9,394 bases of DNA from contig JASHUO010000418.1 in assembly GCA_030039975.1 (NCBI GenBank), positions 1 to 9,394 on the forward strand, read 5' to 3'. Below the pieces are notes generated by a model. The model made no database searches. It had not been told where the DNA came from and saw only the letters and a program-made list of their open reading frames with translations. Each line of letters opens with the position of its first letter. Within the stretch, counting starts at the first letter, position 1. The translations under genes were made by a program, and so were the position numbers. Below, piece by piece: positions 1 to 7,278 of the stretch. Source of the stretch: Alphaproteobacteria bacterium. GTDB taxonomy: Bacteria; Pseudomonadota; Alphaproteobacteria; ATCC43930; CGMCC-115725.

Positions 1-1409
1 GCGATCGACAGCGTCATGGCGAATTCGCGGAAATACCGTCCGACGATGCCGCCCATGAGCAGGATCGGGAGGAACACCGCGATCAGCGAGGTGCTCATCG
101 ACAGCACAGTGAAGCCGACCTCGCGCGCGCCGAGCAGCGCCGCTTGGAAGCGCGGCATGCCCGCCTCGATATGCCGCGTGATGTTCTCGAGCACGACGAT
201 GGCGTCGTCGACGACGAAGCCGGTCGCCACGGTGAGCGCCATCAGCGAAAGATTGTCGAGGCTGTAGCCGAGCAGGTACATGACGCCCATGGTGCCGAGC
301 AGCGAGACCGGCACGGCGACGCTGGGCACCAGCGCCGAGCGCGCATTGCGCAGGAAGGCAAAGACGACGCCGACCACCAGCACGATGGCGATCATTAGCG
401 TGCGCTCGACGTCGCGCAGCGAGCCGCGAATGGTGGTGGTGCGGTCGAGGACCGGCGTGATGTCGATATCCGCGGGAATGGAGGCCTTCAACTGCGGCAG
501 GACCGCGCGGACGCCATCCACAGTGTCGATGATGTTCGCGCCGGGCTGGCGATAGAGGATCAGCAGGACCGCCGGCTGGCCGCCGGAAATTCCCTGATTG
601 CGCACGTTCTCGACGGAATCGATGACCTCGCCGACATCCGACAGCCTGACCGGGTTGCCGTTTCGATAGGCGACGATGAGCGACTGATACTGGCTCGCTT
701 GGGTTGCCTGGTCGTTGGTGTAGATCTGCCAGCGCCGCTGGCCGTCCTCGATCATGCCTTTGGGGCTGTGCGCGTTGGCGGCGTTGAGCGCGGCGCGCAC
801 ATCCTCGAGGCCGATGCCGTAGTGAAAGAGGGCGCGGGGATTGAGCTCGACGCGCACCGCCGGCAACGAGCTGCCGCCGATGGTGACCTGGCCGATCCCC
901 TCGAGCTGCGACAGCTTCTGCTGCAGCACGGTGGCGGCGCTGTCGTAGAGCTGTCCCGGGCTCAACGTGTTCGAGGTCAGCGCCAGGATCATCACCGGCG
1001 AATCGGCCGGGTTCACCTTCTTGTAGGTCGGGTTGGTCCTGAGCGCCGCCGGCAGGTCGACGCGCGCGGCATTGATCGCCGCCTGCACGTCGCGCGCCGC
1101 GCCGTTGATGTCGCGGTCGAGCCCGAACTGCAGGGTGATCTGGGTCTGGCCGACCGAGCTCGACGACGTCATCTCGGTGACGTCGGCGATGGTTCCGAGA
1201 TGGCGCTCGAGCGGTGTTGCGACGCTGGTGGCGACGGTTTCCGGGCTGGCGCCGGGAAGCGTTGCCTGGACCTGGATGGTCGGGAAGTCGACCTGCGGCA
1301 GCGGCGCGACCGGCAGCAGGAAGAAGGCGATGGCGCCGCCGAGCGCGATCCCGATCGTCAACAAGGTCGTGGCGACCGGCCGGCGAATGAAGATCTCGGA
1401 AAAGGTCAT
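1..1409 (-). CDS. mdtC: RND multidrug efflux permease, MdtC-like (partial, N-terminal half)
   Basis: Inner-membrane permease of the RND (hydrophobe/amphiphile efflux-1) family, which exports drugs using the proton gradient. The frame is open from the ATG at 1409 to the left edge, giving 469 residues; the C-terminal half lies outside the window. The start MTFSEIFIRRPVATTLL and the following PVAPLPQVDFPTIQVQA resemble E. coli MdtC more than MdtB, as do TSSSSVGQTQITLQF and DRDINGAARDVQAAINAA. The part present covers transmembrane helix 1, the first periplasmic porter loop and the first helices of the membrane domain. The proton-relay aspartates are present as D401-D402 in TGFVVDDAIVVLENI. Its ATG overlaps the mdtB stop in the four-base string ATGA (1409-1406), which implies translational coupling; upstream there is only a weak GAGAG. 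The truncation is a window artefact, not a broken gene. Family and subfamily are sure; the substrate is unknown. Confidence 0.95.
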   Translation of the reverse strand, partial: MTFSEIFIRRPVATTLLTIGIALGGAIAFFLLPVAPLPQVDFPTIQVQATLPGASPETVATSVATPLERHLGTIADVTEMTSSSSVGQTQITLQFGLDRDINGAARDVQAAINAARVDLPAALRTNPTYKKVNPADSPVMILALTSNTLSPGQLYDSAATVLQQKLSQLEGIGQVTIGGSSLPAVRVELNPRALFHYGIGLEDVRAALNAANAHSPKGMIEDGQRRWQIYTNDQATQASQYQSLIVAYRNGNPVRLSDVGEVIDSVENVRNQGISGGQPAVLLILYRQPGANIIDTVDGVRAVLPQLKASIPADIDITPVLDRTTTIRGSLRDVERTLMIAIVLVVGVVFAFLRNARSALVPSVAVPVSLLGTMGVMYLLGYSLDNLSLMALTVATGFVVDDAIVVLENITRHIEAGMPRFQAALLGAREVGFTVLSMSTSLIAVFLPILLMGGIVGRYFREFAMTLSI

Positions 1410-4400
1410 TCGGCCGGACTCTCGACCGGCTGCGGCCCGCGGAAGCGCCGCGCCAGCCGGTCGAAGGCAAGATAGATCACCGGCGTGGTGAACAGCGTCA
1501 GCATCTGGCTGACGATGAGGCCGCCGACGATGGTGACGCCGAGGGGATGGCGCAGCTCGGAACCGGTCCCGGTGCCGAGCATCAGCGGCAGCGCACCGAA
1601 GAGCGCGGCGAGCGTCGTCATCAGGATCGGCCGAAAGCGGAGCAGCGACGCCTGGTAGATCGCTTCGCGCGGCGATTTGCCGTGCTCGCGCTCGGCCTCG
1701 AGCGCGAAATCGATCATCATGATGGCGTTCTTCTTGACGATGCCGATCAGCAGCACGATGCCGATGATGCCGATGACGCCGAGATCGCTGCCGTCGATGA
1801 GCAGCGCCAGCAACGCGCCGATGCCGGCGGAAGGCAAGGTCGAGAGGATCGTGATCGGGTGGATATAACTCTCATAGAGCACGCCCAGCACGATGTAGAC
1901 GGCGATGATTGCCGCCAGGATCAGCAGCAGCTCGTTCTTGAGCGAGGCCTGGAAGGCGAGCGCGGCACCCTCGAAGGTGGAGAAGAGGCTCTGGGGCATG
2001 CCCATCGCTTTCTCGGTCGCCTTGATGGCGTCGACGGCCTCGCCCAGAGACGCGTTCGGCGCCAGGTTGAACGAAATCGTCGCCGAGGGGAACTGGCCGA
2101 GATGGTCGATCTCGAGCGGCGCGTCCCGCAGCTCGAGATGCGCAATCGCGGAGAGCCGAACCTGCCCGGTGGAGGAGAGAGAGGAGGGCAGGTAGATCGC
2201 GTTGAAGGTGTCGAGCGTGCGCTGCTCCGCGGCGCTCGCTTCGAGGATCACGCGATACTGGTTCGACTGGGTGAAGATGGTGGAGACGATGCGCTGCGCG
2301 AAGGCATCATAGAGCGCGTTGTCGACGGTGGCCGGCGTGATGCCGAAGCGCGCAGCGGTGTCGCGGTCGATGACGATATCGGCGGCAAGCCCGTGTGCCT
2401 CGACATTGTTCGCGACCTCTTCGAGCTCGGGAAGCTGCTGCAGCTTGTCCGTGAGCTTCGGGACCCAGGTGGCGAGCTCGGTCGGACTCGCGTCCTCGAG
2501 CACGAATTGGTATTGCGTCCGGCTCACCGTGGTGTCGATGGTAAGGTCCTGGACCGGCTGCATGTAAAGCGCGATGCCGGCGATCCCCGCCGTCTCCTGC
2601 TTCAACCGGCGGATGATGTCGCTGGCGCTCGCCTCGCGTTGCTCGACCGGCTTCAGGTTGATGAGGAAGCGGCCGCTGTTGAGCGTGGCATTCGTGCCGT
2701 CGACGCCGATGATGGACGAAAGGCTCTGGACGTCCGGGTCCTTGAGGATCACCGCGGCGAGCGCTTGCTGGCGCTCGGCCATGGCGTCGTAGGATACGGA
2801 CTGGTCGGCTTCGGTGATGCCGGCGATGAGCCCCGTATCCTGTACCGGGAAGAAGCCCTTCGGTACCACCACATAGAGGAAGATGGTGAGCGCCAGCGTG
2901 CCGATGGCGACGAGCAGAACCAGCGGCTGGTGGTCGAGCACCCAGGTCAGCATGCGGCCGTAGCGTTCGATGGTGGCGTCGAACCATTCCTGCGAGCGGC
3001 GGAAGAAAGCGCTTTCCTGCGACGGATGGCGCAAGAGCTTGGCGCAGAGCATCGGCACCAGGGTCAGCGACACGACCGCCGAGATCAGGATGGTGACGGC
3101 GAGCGTCACCGCGAATTCGCGGAACAGCCGGCCGACGACGTCGCCCATGAACAGCAGCGGGATCAGCACCGCGATCAGCGACACGGTGAGCGAGATGATG
3201 GTGAAGCCGATCTGCTCGGCGCCGAGCAGCGCCGCCTCGAGCCGCGAATGGCCCTCTTCGACGTAGCGCGCGATGTTCTCGATCATGACGATCGCGTCGT
3301 CGACGACGAAGCCGGTGGCGATGGTGAGCGCCATCAACGACAGGTTGTTGAGGCTGAAGCCCAGCATGTACATCGCCGCGAAGGTGCCGACGATCGACAG
3401 CGGCACGGAGAGGCTCGGGACGATCGTCGCCGGGATATTGCGCAGGAAAAGGAAGATCACCAGGACGACGAGCACCACGGCGAGCCCTAGCTCGAACTCG
3501 ACGTCCCGCACCGAGGCGCGGATGGTGACCGTTCGGTCCGTCAGCACCGTCACGTCGCTCGCCGTCGGCAGCGAATCCTTGAGCTCGGGCAGCAGCGCCT
3601 GGATGCGGTCCACCACCTGGATGACGTTGGCGCCGGGCTGGCGCTGGACGTTGACGATGATCGCCGGCTCGAGGTTCATCCACGAGCCGATCTTGGTGTT
3701 CTCGGGGCCGCTCAACACGCGCGCCACGTCCGAAAGCAGCACCGGCGCGCCGTTGCGATAGGCGATGACGAGGTCCTTGTATTGGTCGGCGCTCTGGATC
3801 TGGTCGTTGGCGTTGATCGTATAGGAGCGCATCGGCCCGTCGAAATTGCCCTTGGGCGTATTGACGTTGGCGTTGCCGAGCGTGGTGCGCAGGTCGTCGA
3901 TGTTGAGCCCGTACGCGGCGAGCTTGCGCGTGTCGGCCTGGATGCGCACGGCGGGGCGCTGCCCGGCATTGACGCTGACGAGGCCGACGCCGGGGAGTTG
4001 CGAGATCTTCTGCCCGAGACGGGTGTCGGCGAGGTCCTGCAGCTGCGGCAGCGGTATGGTCTTCGACGTGACCGCCAGGGTCAGGATTGGCGCATCGGCA
4101 GGGTTGACCTTGGCATAGATCGGCGGCGCCGGCAGGTCCGAGGGCAGCAGGTTTCCGGCGGCGTTGATCGCTGCCTGCACCTCCTGCTCGGCGACGTCGA
4201 GGCTGAGATCGAGGCTGAACTGCAGCGTGATCACCGAGGCGCCGGCCGAGCTCTGCGAATACATCTGGTTGAGCCCCGGCATCTGCCCGAGCTGCACCTC
4301 GAGCGGCGCCGTCACGGAGGAGGTCATGACGTCGGGGCTCGCGCCGGGATAGAAGGTCTGCACCTGGATGGTGGGATAATCGACTTCGGGCAGCGCCGAG

Positions 4401-4501
4401 AGCGGCAGGAAATGGTAGCCGACGATGCCGACCAGCATGATCGCCGCCATCAGCAGCGAGGTGGCGACCGGGCGCAGGATAAAGGGACGCGACGGGCTCA
4501 T
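1406..4501 (-). CDS. mdtB: RND multidrug efflux permease, MdtB-like
   Basis: Full-length inner-membrane RND permease of 1031 residues, the usual size for the family. The N-terminus (FILRPVATSLLMAAIML, then PLSALPEVDYPTIQVQTFYP) and the block SVTAPLEVQLGQMPGL match the MdtB subfamily closely. Architecture seen: helix 1 at about 10-32, the first porter loop to about 330, helices 2-6 at about 335-490, helix 7 at about 523-545, the second porter loop to about 855, and the last membrane helices to about 1012. Proton-relay residues are conserved: D401-D402 in GFVVDDAIVMIENI, K924 in GIVKKNAIMMID, and a threonine at 962 in RFRPILMTT. In E. coli, MdtB and MdtC form a mixed B2C trimer with MdtA and TolC; by homology the same is expected here. 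It starts 44 bases after mdtA and overlaps mdtC by four bases. No strong Shine-Dalgarno sequence is visible before the ATG. Confidence 0.97.
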   Translation of the reverse strand: MSPSRPFILRPVATSLLMAAIMLVGIVGYHFLPLSALPEVDYPTIQVQTFYPGASPDVMTSSVTAPLEVQLGQMPGLNQMYSQSSAGASVITLQFSLDLSLDVAEQEVQAAINAAGNLLPSDLPAPPIYAKVNPADAPILTLAVTSKTIPLPQLQDLADTRLGQKISQLPGVGLVSVNAGQRPAVRIQADTRKLAAYGLNIDDLRTTLGNANVNTPKGNFDGPMRSYTINANDQIQSADQYKDLVIAYRNGAPVLLSDVARVLSGPENTKIGSWMNLEPAIIVNVQRQPGANVIQVVDRIQALLPELKDSLPTASDVTVLTDRTVTIRASVRDVEFELGLAVVLVVLVIFLFLRNIPATIVPSLSVPLSIVGTFAAMYMLGFSLNNLSLMALTIATGFVVDDAIVMIENIARYVEEGHSRLEAALLGAEQIGFTIISLTVSLIAVLIPLLFMGDVVGRLFREFAVTLAVTILISAVVSLTLVPMLCAKLLRHPSQESAFFRRSQEWFDATIERYGRMLTWVLDHQPLVLLVAIGTLALTIFLYVVVPKGFFPVQDTGLIAGITEADQSVSYDAMAERQQALAAVILKDPDVQSLSSIIGVDGTNATLNSGRFLINLKPVEQREASASDIIRRLKQETAGIAGIALYMQPVQDLTIDTTVSRTQYQFVLEDASPTELATWVPKLTDKLQQLPELEEVANNVEAHGLAADIVIDRDTAARFGITPATVDNALYDAFAQRIVSTIFTQSNQYRVILEASAAEQRTLDTFNAIYLPSSLSSTGQVRLSAIAHLELRDAPLEIDHLGQFPSATISFNLAPNASLGEAVDAIKATEKAMGMPQSLFSTFEGAALAFQASLKNELLLILAAIIAVYIVLGVLYESYIHPITILSTLPSAGIGALLALLIDGSDLGVIGIIGIVLLIGIVKKNAIMMIDFALEAEREHGKSPREAIYQASLLRFRPILMTTLAALFGALPLMLGTGTGSELRHPLGVTIVGGLIVSQMLTLFTTPVIYLAFDRLARRFRGPQPVESPAE

Positions 4502-4545
4502 GCTCTGCTAGTGTCCGGACGGGATCACGGCCTCCGCCGGTCGGC

Positions 4546-5910
4546 TCACTGCTCGCTCCGGTGGTGGTGCTTCTGTTTCGCCGCCGCCTCGTTCTGTTGG
4601 CCCTGCGGCGGATCGGTCGCCGGCGATGACGGGGACTGCCCTGGGGCCGCGGCCGGCGCCGTGGCGGAGGGGGAGGGGGCTGTCGGCTTCACGGGTCTGA
4701 CCTTGGCGCCTTCGCGCAGCTTGTCGGCGCCGTCGACCACGACTTCTGCCCCCGGCGCCAGCCCCGCCGTGACGGCAACGTCCTGACCGTCGCCAGGCCC
4801 TAGCGTCACTTTCTGCACCGTGACCGTATCGTCCGGCTTCAGCAGGTAGACGAAGGTTCCGGGCGCTCCGCGCTGGATTGCGGCGGTCGGGATCACGGTG
4901 GCGCCGGTCATGGTATCGAGCAGGAGCTGAACGTTCACGAACTGGTTCGGGTACAGCATCTCGTCATTGTTGTCGAAAATGGCGCGGTACCTGAGCATGC
5001 CCGTCGTCGGGTCGATCTGGTTGTCAAGCGTTTCCAGCACGCCGGTGGCGAGCTTGGTCTGGCCGCTGCGGTCGAACGCCGTTACCTGCAGCTTGGCGTC
5101 GGCGCCGACGCGCTTCAGCACCGCCGGCAGGTTGTCCTCCGGCAGCGAGAAGATCACGGACATCGGCTTCATCTGCGTGATCACCGCGATGCCGGTGGCG
5201 GTGCCGATGCTGCTGGCGGTCGCGCTCGCGGTGGCGTTTCCGACCTGCACGTAGTTGCCGGGATCGACCAGGCGCAGGCCGACGCGTCCGGTCACCGGCG
5301 AAGTGATGCGGGTGTAACCGAGATTGACCTTGGCCGTCTCGACCGCCGCCTTGTCGAGGTTCACCGTGCCCTCGCCCTGTTGCACGACGTAGACCTGGTC
5401 CTCGGCCTGCTGGCGCGCGATGGAGTTCTGCTGTGCGAGCTTCTGATAGCGCGCGAGATCCATCTTCGCCTCGGCCAGGATGCCCTCGTCGCGCTGCAGC
5501 GTTCCCTGGGCTTGATCCAGCGCCGCCTGATAGAGGCGCGGATCGATCTGTGCCAGGAAATCGCCCTTGGTGACCTCCTGGCCCTCCTGGAACCCGACCT
5601 CGGTGAGCTGGCCGGCGACCTGGGTCTGCACCGTCACGGTCGCCAGCGGCGTCACCGTGCCGAGCGCGTTGAGCGTCACGGGCATGTCGCCCTTTTGGGC
5701 GGTCGCCGTGACCACCGGCATGGCGCCGGAGAGGGCAAAGCGGCCGGTACGCACCGGCTGCGGATGGGGCCGCAGCACGACCCAGGCGAGCGCCGCCACC
5801 ACCAGCACCCCGATCAGCGGCCAAAGCGCGCGTCGCCACAGCGGTCGTCGCACCGCCGGCGGCGCGGTCCGCGGTTCGCGCGCTCTCAGATTACTCGGCC
5901 GATCATCCAT
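4546..5910 (-). CDS. mdtA: RND efflux periplasmic adaptor (membrane fusion protein), MdtA-like
   Basis: A 454-residue adaptor that bridges the RND permease and an outer-membrane channel. After a basic N-terminus there is one membrane anchor (about 29-46, WPLIGVLVVAALAWVVL), with no lipobox cysteine. The first lipoyl half is at about 90-123 (VQTQVAGQLTEVGFQEGQ), a Gln/Ala-rich helical hairpin at 125-195, and the second lipoyl half at about 197-223 (LGYTRITSPVTGRVGLR). A beta-barrel follows (about 245-335, ITQMKPMSVIFSLPEDN), then the membrane-proximal domain to about 405. Two oddities: an Ala/Thr/Ser-rich stretch at 225-239 lies between the second lipoyl half and the barrel, and a Pro/Ala/Gln-rich tail (about 407-454) ends in HHHRSEQ. 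It is the first gene of the operon mdtA-mdtB-mdtC. The ATG at 5910 leaves a normal anchor, but no good Shine-Dalgarno sequence precedes it, so the exact start is less sure. Confidence 0.95.
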   Translation of the reverse strand: MDDRPSNLRAREPRTAPPAVRRPLWRRALWPLIGVLVVAALAWVVLRPHPQPVRTGRFALSGAMPVVTATAQKGDMPVTLNALGTVTPLATVTVQTQVAGQLTEVGFQEGQEVTKGDFLAQIDPRLYQAALDQAQGTLQRDEGILAEAKMDLARYQKLAQQNSIARQQAEDQVYVVQQGEGTVNLDKAAVETAKVNLGYTRITSPVTGRVGLRLVDPGNYVQVGNATASATASSIGTATGIAVITQMKPMSVIFSLPEDNLPAVLKRVGADAKLQVTAFDRSGQTKLATGVLETLDNQIDPTTGMLRYRAIFDNNDEMLYPNQFVNVQLLLDTMTGATVIPTAAIQRGAPGTFVYLLKPDDTVTVQKVTLGPGDGQDVAVTAGLAPGAEVVVDGADKLREGAKVRPVKPTAPSPSATAPAAAPGQSPSSPATDPPQGQQNEAAAKQKHHHRSEQ

Positions 5911-5961
5911 GACGATCTACTTGCAACACGACTGCTCCGTTTCCGCCGCCGCCTCACCCTC

Positions 5962-5977
5962 ATCGGAATCCACCGAT
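5962..5977. promoter_or_regulatory. Inverted repeat upstream of mdtA, possible operator
   Basis: Perfect 5-base arms ATCGG and CCGAT with a six-base spacer, centred about 59 bases before the mdtA start codon. The geometry would suit a dimeric repressor of the TetR or MarR kind, which often control RND pumps, but no regulator gene is in the window and such short arms are common by chance in GC-rich DNA. Confidence 0.2.
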
Positions 5978-5988
5978 CGCCGCGCGGT

Positions 5989-6000
5989 CGGGCGCGCCCG
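5989..6000. repeat. 12-base perfect palindrome CGGGCGCGCCCG
   Basis: A self-complementary 12-mer about 85 bases upstream of the mdtA start, next to the ATCGG/CCGAT inverted repeat. It could form part of an operator or a leader hairpin. Because it is made only of G and C in a GC-rich genome, chance is a serious alternative. Confidence 0.25.
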
Positions 6001-6206
6001 TCATGCCATCCATTGTCCTTGGCACGCCGCTCGCCGCGGCGCAACGGCTGGCATCGCTCTGAGGCATCGCGCGCCCGATCGCACGGGGTCCAGCGCGTCG
6101 CCGAGAGTGCCACGGTGTCTCTATTTAGGCCACAAGCGCCGCCATCATCCCCTGCGGCGGTTCTACGCGCCGCAATCGTTCACTGAATGTTCCGAAAACG
6201 CGTGGC

Positions 6207-6719
6207 TTAGGCCGCGGTTCCCGATTGCTCGTTGAACGGTCCCGCGGCGCGCGAGTCGCGATAGACGAGACCGCCCATCAGCATGGTGACGGTGAGGCCA
6301 TTCTCGCCGAGCGGCAGCCAGACCGCCTCATAGCCATAGACTCGCGTGCCGAGCGGGCGCTTATCGGCGATCCTGATCGGCTGGCGCGTCTCAACCAGCG
6401 CGCGGCAGCGCTCGATCAGCGTGGCGCGGTTCGTCGGATTGGGCAGCTCCTCGATCATTTTGCCGGTCATGTCGTAGCCGGCGCGGCGGACGAGGTCGGT
6501 GCCGTGCAGACGAAAGCGGAAGCGCAGCGGCTCGTAGAGCACGTCGATCAGGGTGATGTGGCCCAGCGCCGAGCGGAAATCGAGCGGATCGAGGTCGCGC
6601 CGTGCCGGGAACCTGCGCTCGCCGCGCCGCTGCTCCCAGTAGATGTAAAGCTGCCGGAGACAGGGCGTCTCGATGCAACCGGCGAGCGCCGCCACCCCGT
6701 TATCCGAAGACTGGCTCAT
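6207..6719 (-). CDS. PAS_5 family single-domain protein
   Basis: A 170-residue soluble protein, nearly all of it (about 20-155) one PAS-like domain of the PAS_5 type (PF07310), a family found mostly in alphaproteobacteria. Matching features are the conserved opening LRQLYIYWEQRRGERRFPAR, then DLDPLDFRSALGHITLIDV, FRFRLHGTDLVRRAGYDMTGK, and the final strands YEAVWLPLGENGLTVTML. No kinase, GGDEF, EAL, methyl-accepting or DNA-binding segment is attached, so any signal it senses would have to pass to a partner protein; ligand and role are unknown for this family. The ATG at 6719 is the only usable start, since an in-frame stop lies at 6764-6762 with no start codon between. There is no clear Shine-Dalgarno sequence. 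It lies between the cytochrome gene and the efflux operon on the same strand, but with 172- and 296-base gaps is probably its own transcription unit. Confidence 0.85.
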   Translation of the reverse strand: MSQSSDNGVAALAGCIETPCLRQLYIYWEQRRGERRFPARRDLDPLDFRSALGHITLIDVLYEPLRFRFRLHGTDLVRRAGYDMTGKMIEELPNPTNRATLIERCRALVETRQPIRIADKRPLGTRVYGYEAVWLPLGENGLTVTMLMGGLVYRDSRAAGPFNEQSGTAA

Positions 6720-6891
6720 GCGCCGGCATGCTCGGCCGAAGTGGTGAAGAGGTTGTGAAAATTAGCCGGGTGAATGCGCGGTATTTGCCACGAATGCTGC
6801 GCATCCCGAAAGCAGCCCGAACCGCTGCGGCACTCGGCGCACGAGTGAGCAGACTCACTCCACACCCGCATGATCGTCGTGCAGCTCCGCG
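6720..6891. other. 172-base intergenic region between the cytochrome c and PAS genes
   Basis: This stretch must hold the end of the cytochrome transcript and, if the PAS gene is transcribed separately, its promoter. It contains one clear element, a perfect 7-bp hairpin at 6843-6860, and a more AT-rich patch around 6755-6766 on the PAS leader side. I see no convincing sigma-70 promoter pair and no gene. Confidence 0.5.
6843..6860 (-). terminator. 7-bp perfect hairpin after the cytochrome c gene (terminator or operator)
   Basis: GAGTGAG and CTCACTC form perfect 7-base arms around a four-base loop, 31 bases beyond the cytochrome c stop codon in the direction of transcription. Position suits a transcript-end hairpin, but no run of T follows, so it is not a canonical intrinsic terminator. 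It could instead be an 18-base operator for the PAS gene, whose start lies about 125 bases downstream. Confidence 0.35.
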
Positions 6892-7260
6892 CTATCCGCA
6901 GCCGAAGGCATGGTGCAGATAGGCGAGGACGTTGCGGATGTCCTCGTCGGTCAGCGCCGGATTGTTGCCCTTGGGCGGCATGGCGAGCGGCCGGCCCGGC
7001 ACCTGGAAGCCGTTTTCGATATGTCGCGACAGCGACCCGGCGGAATAGGCCATCACGCCGGTGGTGAAGTCCGGCACGCCGGCGCGGACGCCGTGGCCGT
7101 CCTCGCCGTGGCAGGCAACGCAGGTCTGGTGATAGATCGCGCTGCCGGCGTGCCAATCGCCGTCGCTTTCGCCGCAGTCTTCCGCCGCGTTAGCGATCGA
7201 CGCCGAGATCAGCGCCGCCGCGACAAGAGCGCCGAACGCGGCGCGGCGGGAGCGGACCAT
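6892..7260 (-). CDS. Exported class I cytochrome c, mono-haem
   Basis: A 122-residue periplasmic electron carrier. It has a Sec signal peptide (MVRSRR, then a hydrophobic stretch to about residue 22, with cleavage near ANA at 23-25) and a mature part of about 97 residues. The haem c attachment motif is CVACH (C47, C50, H51), with H51 the proximal ligand. The likely distal ligand is M94 in RPLAMPPKGNN, a normal position for small class I cytochromes. Two further cysteines, C29 near the mature N-terminus and C121 at the penultimate position, might form a disulfide that pins the termini together. The start at 7260 is supported by an AGGAG at 7277-7273, 12 bases away. That site overlaps the stop codon of the crotonase gene upstream, so the two are almost surely cotranscribed and perhaps translationally coupled. 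The redox partner is not identifiable; no oxidase or dehydrogenase gene is adjacent. Confidence 0.92.
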   Translation of the reverse strand: MVRSRRAAFGALVAAALISASIANAAEDCGESDGDWHAGSAIYHQTCVACHGEDGHGVRAGVPDFTTGVMAYSAGSLSRHIENGFQVPGRPLAMPPKGNNPALTDEDIRNVLAYLHHAFGCG

Positions 7261-7272
7261 TCTCGGTCGAAG

Positions 7273-7278
7273 CTCCTA
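7273..7278 (-). promoter_or_regulatory. Shine-Dalgarno site of the cytochrome c gene overlapping the upstream stop codon
   Basis: On the minus strand the sequence reads TAGGAG: TAG is the stop codon of the crotonase gene and AGGAG is the ribosome-binding site of the cytochrome c gene, 12 bases before its ATG. A ribosome finishing the first gene would sit directly on the initiation site of the second. Confidence 0.7.

Larger units (their letters stand above)
5911..6206. other. 296-base intergenic region, probable mdtABC leader and promoter region
   Basis: This gap lies between the 3' end of the PAS gene and the mdtA start, so any dedicated mdtABC promoter should be here, read on the minus strand. 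I could not identify a convincing -35/-10 pair. Visible structure: an inverted repeat ATCGG-6-CCGAT (5962-5977), a perfect 12-base palindrome CGGGCGCGCCCG (5989-6000), and a 6-bp GC stem CGCCGC/GCGGCG with an 11-base loop (6137-6159). The last lies about 50 bases beyond the PAS stop and could help end its transcript, although no T-run follows. Frames read through this stretch are arginine-rich with no family resemblance, so I call no gene in it. Confidence 0.55.

Noticed and set aside
699..1475. Plus-strand open frame of 258 codons opposite mdtC
   Set aside because: Antisense shadow of the MdtC porter loop, low-complexity Arg/Gly/Asp composition, no recognisable domain.
1547..3490. Plus-strand open frame of 647 codons opposite mdtB
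   Set aside because: It is antisense to a well-matched RND permease, is rich in Arg, Asp, Glu and Gln with no hydrophobic core, and resembles no family. Long antisense frames are normal in GC-rich genes.
3782..4786. Plus-strand open frame of 334 codons spanning the mdtB/mdtA junction
   Set aside because: It runs antisense across the ends of two well-supported genes and has no domain.
5886..6113. Minus-strand 75-codon frame overlapping the mdtA start
   Set aside because: Very Arg-rich, overlaps mdtA by 25 bases in another frame, no family resemblance and no clear ribosome-binding site.
6775..6790. Possible sigma-54 promoter (TGGCA...GCA) before the PAS gene, minus strand
   Set aside because: The GG and GC doublets have the right spacing, but four other consensus positions differ, including both T residues of the -12 element.
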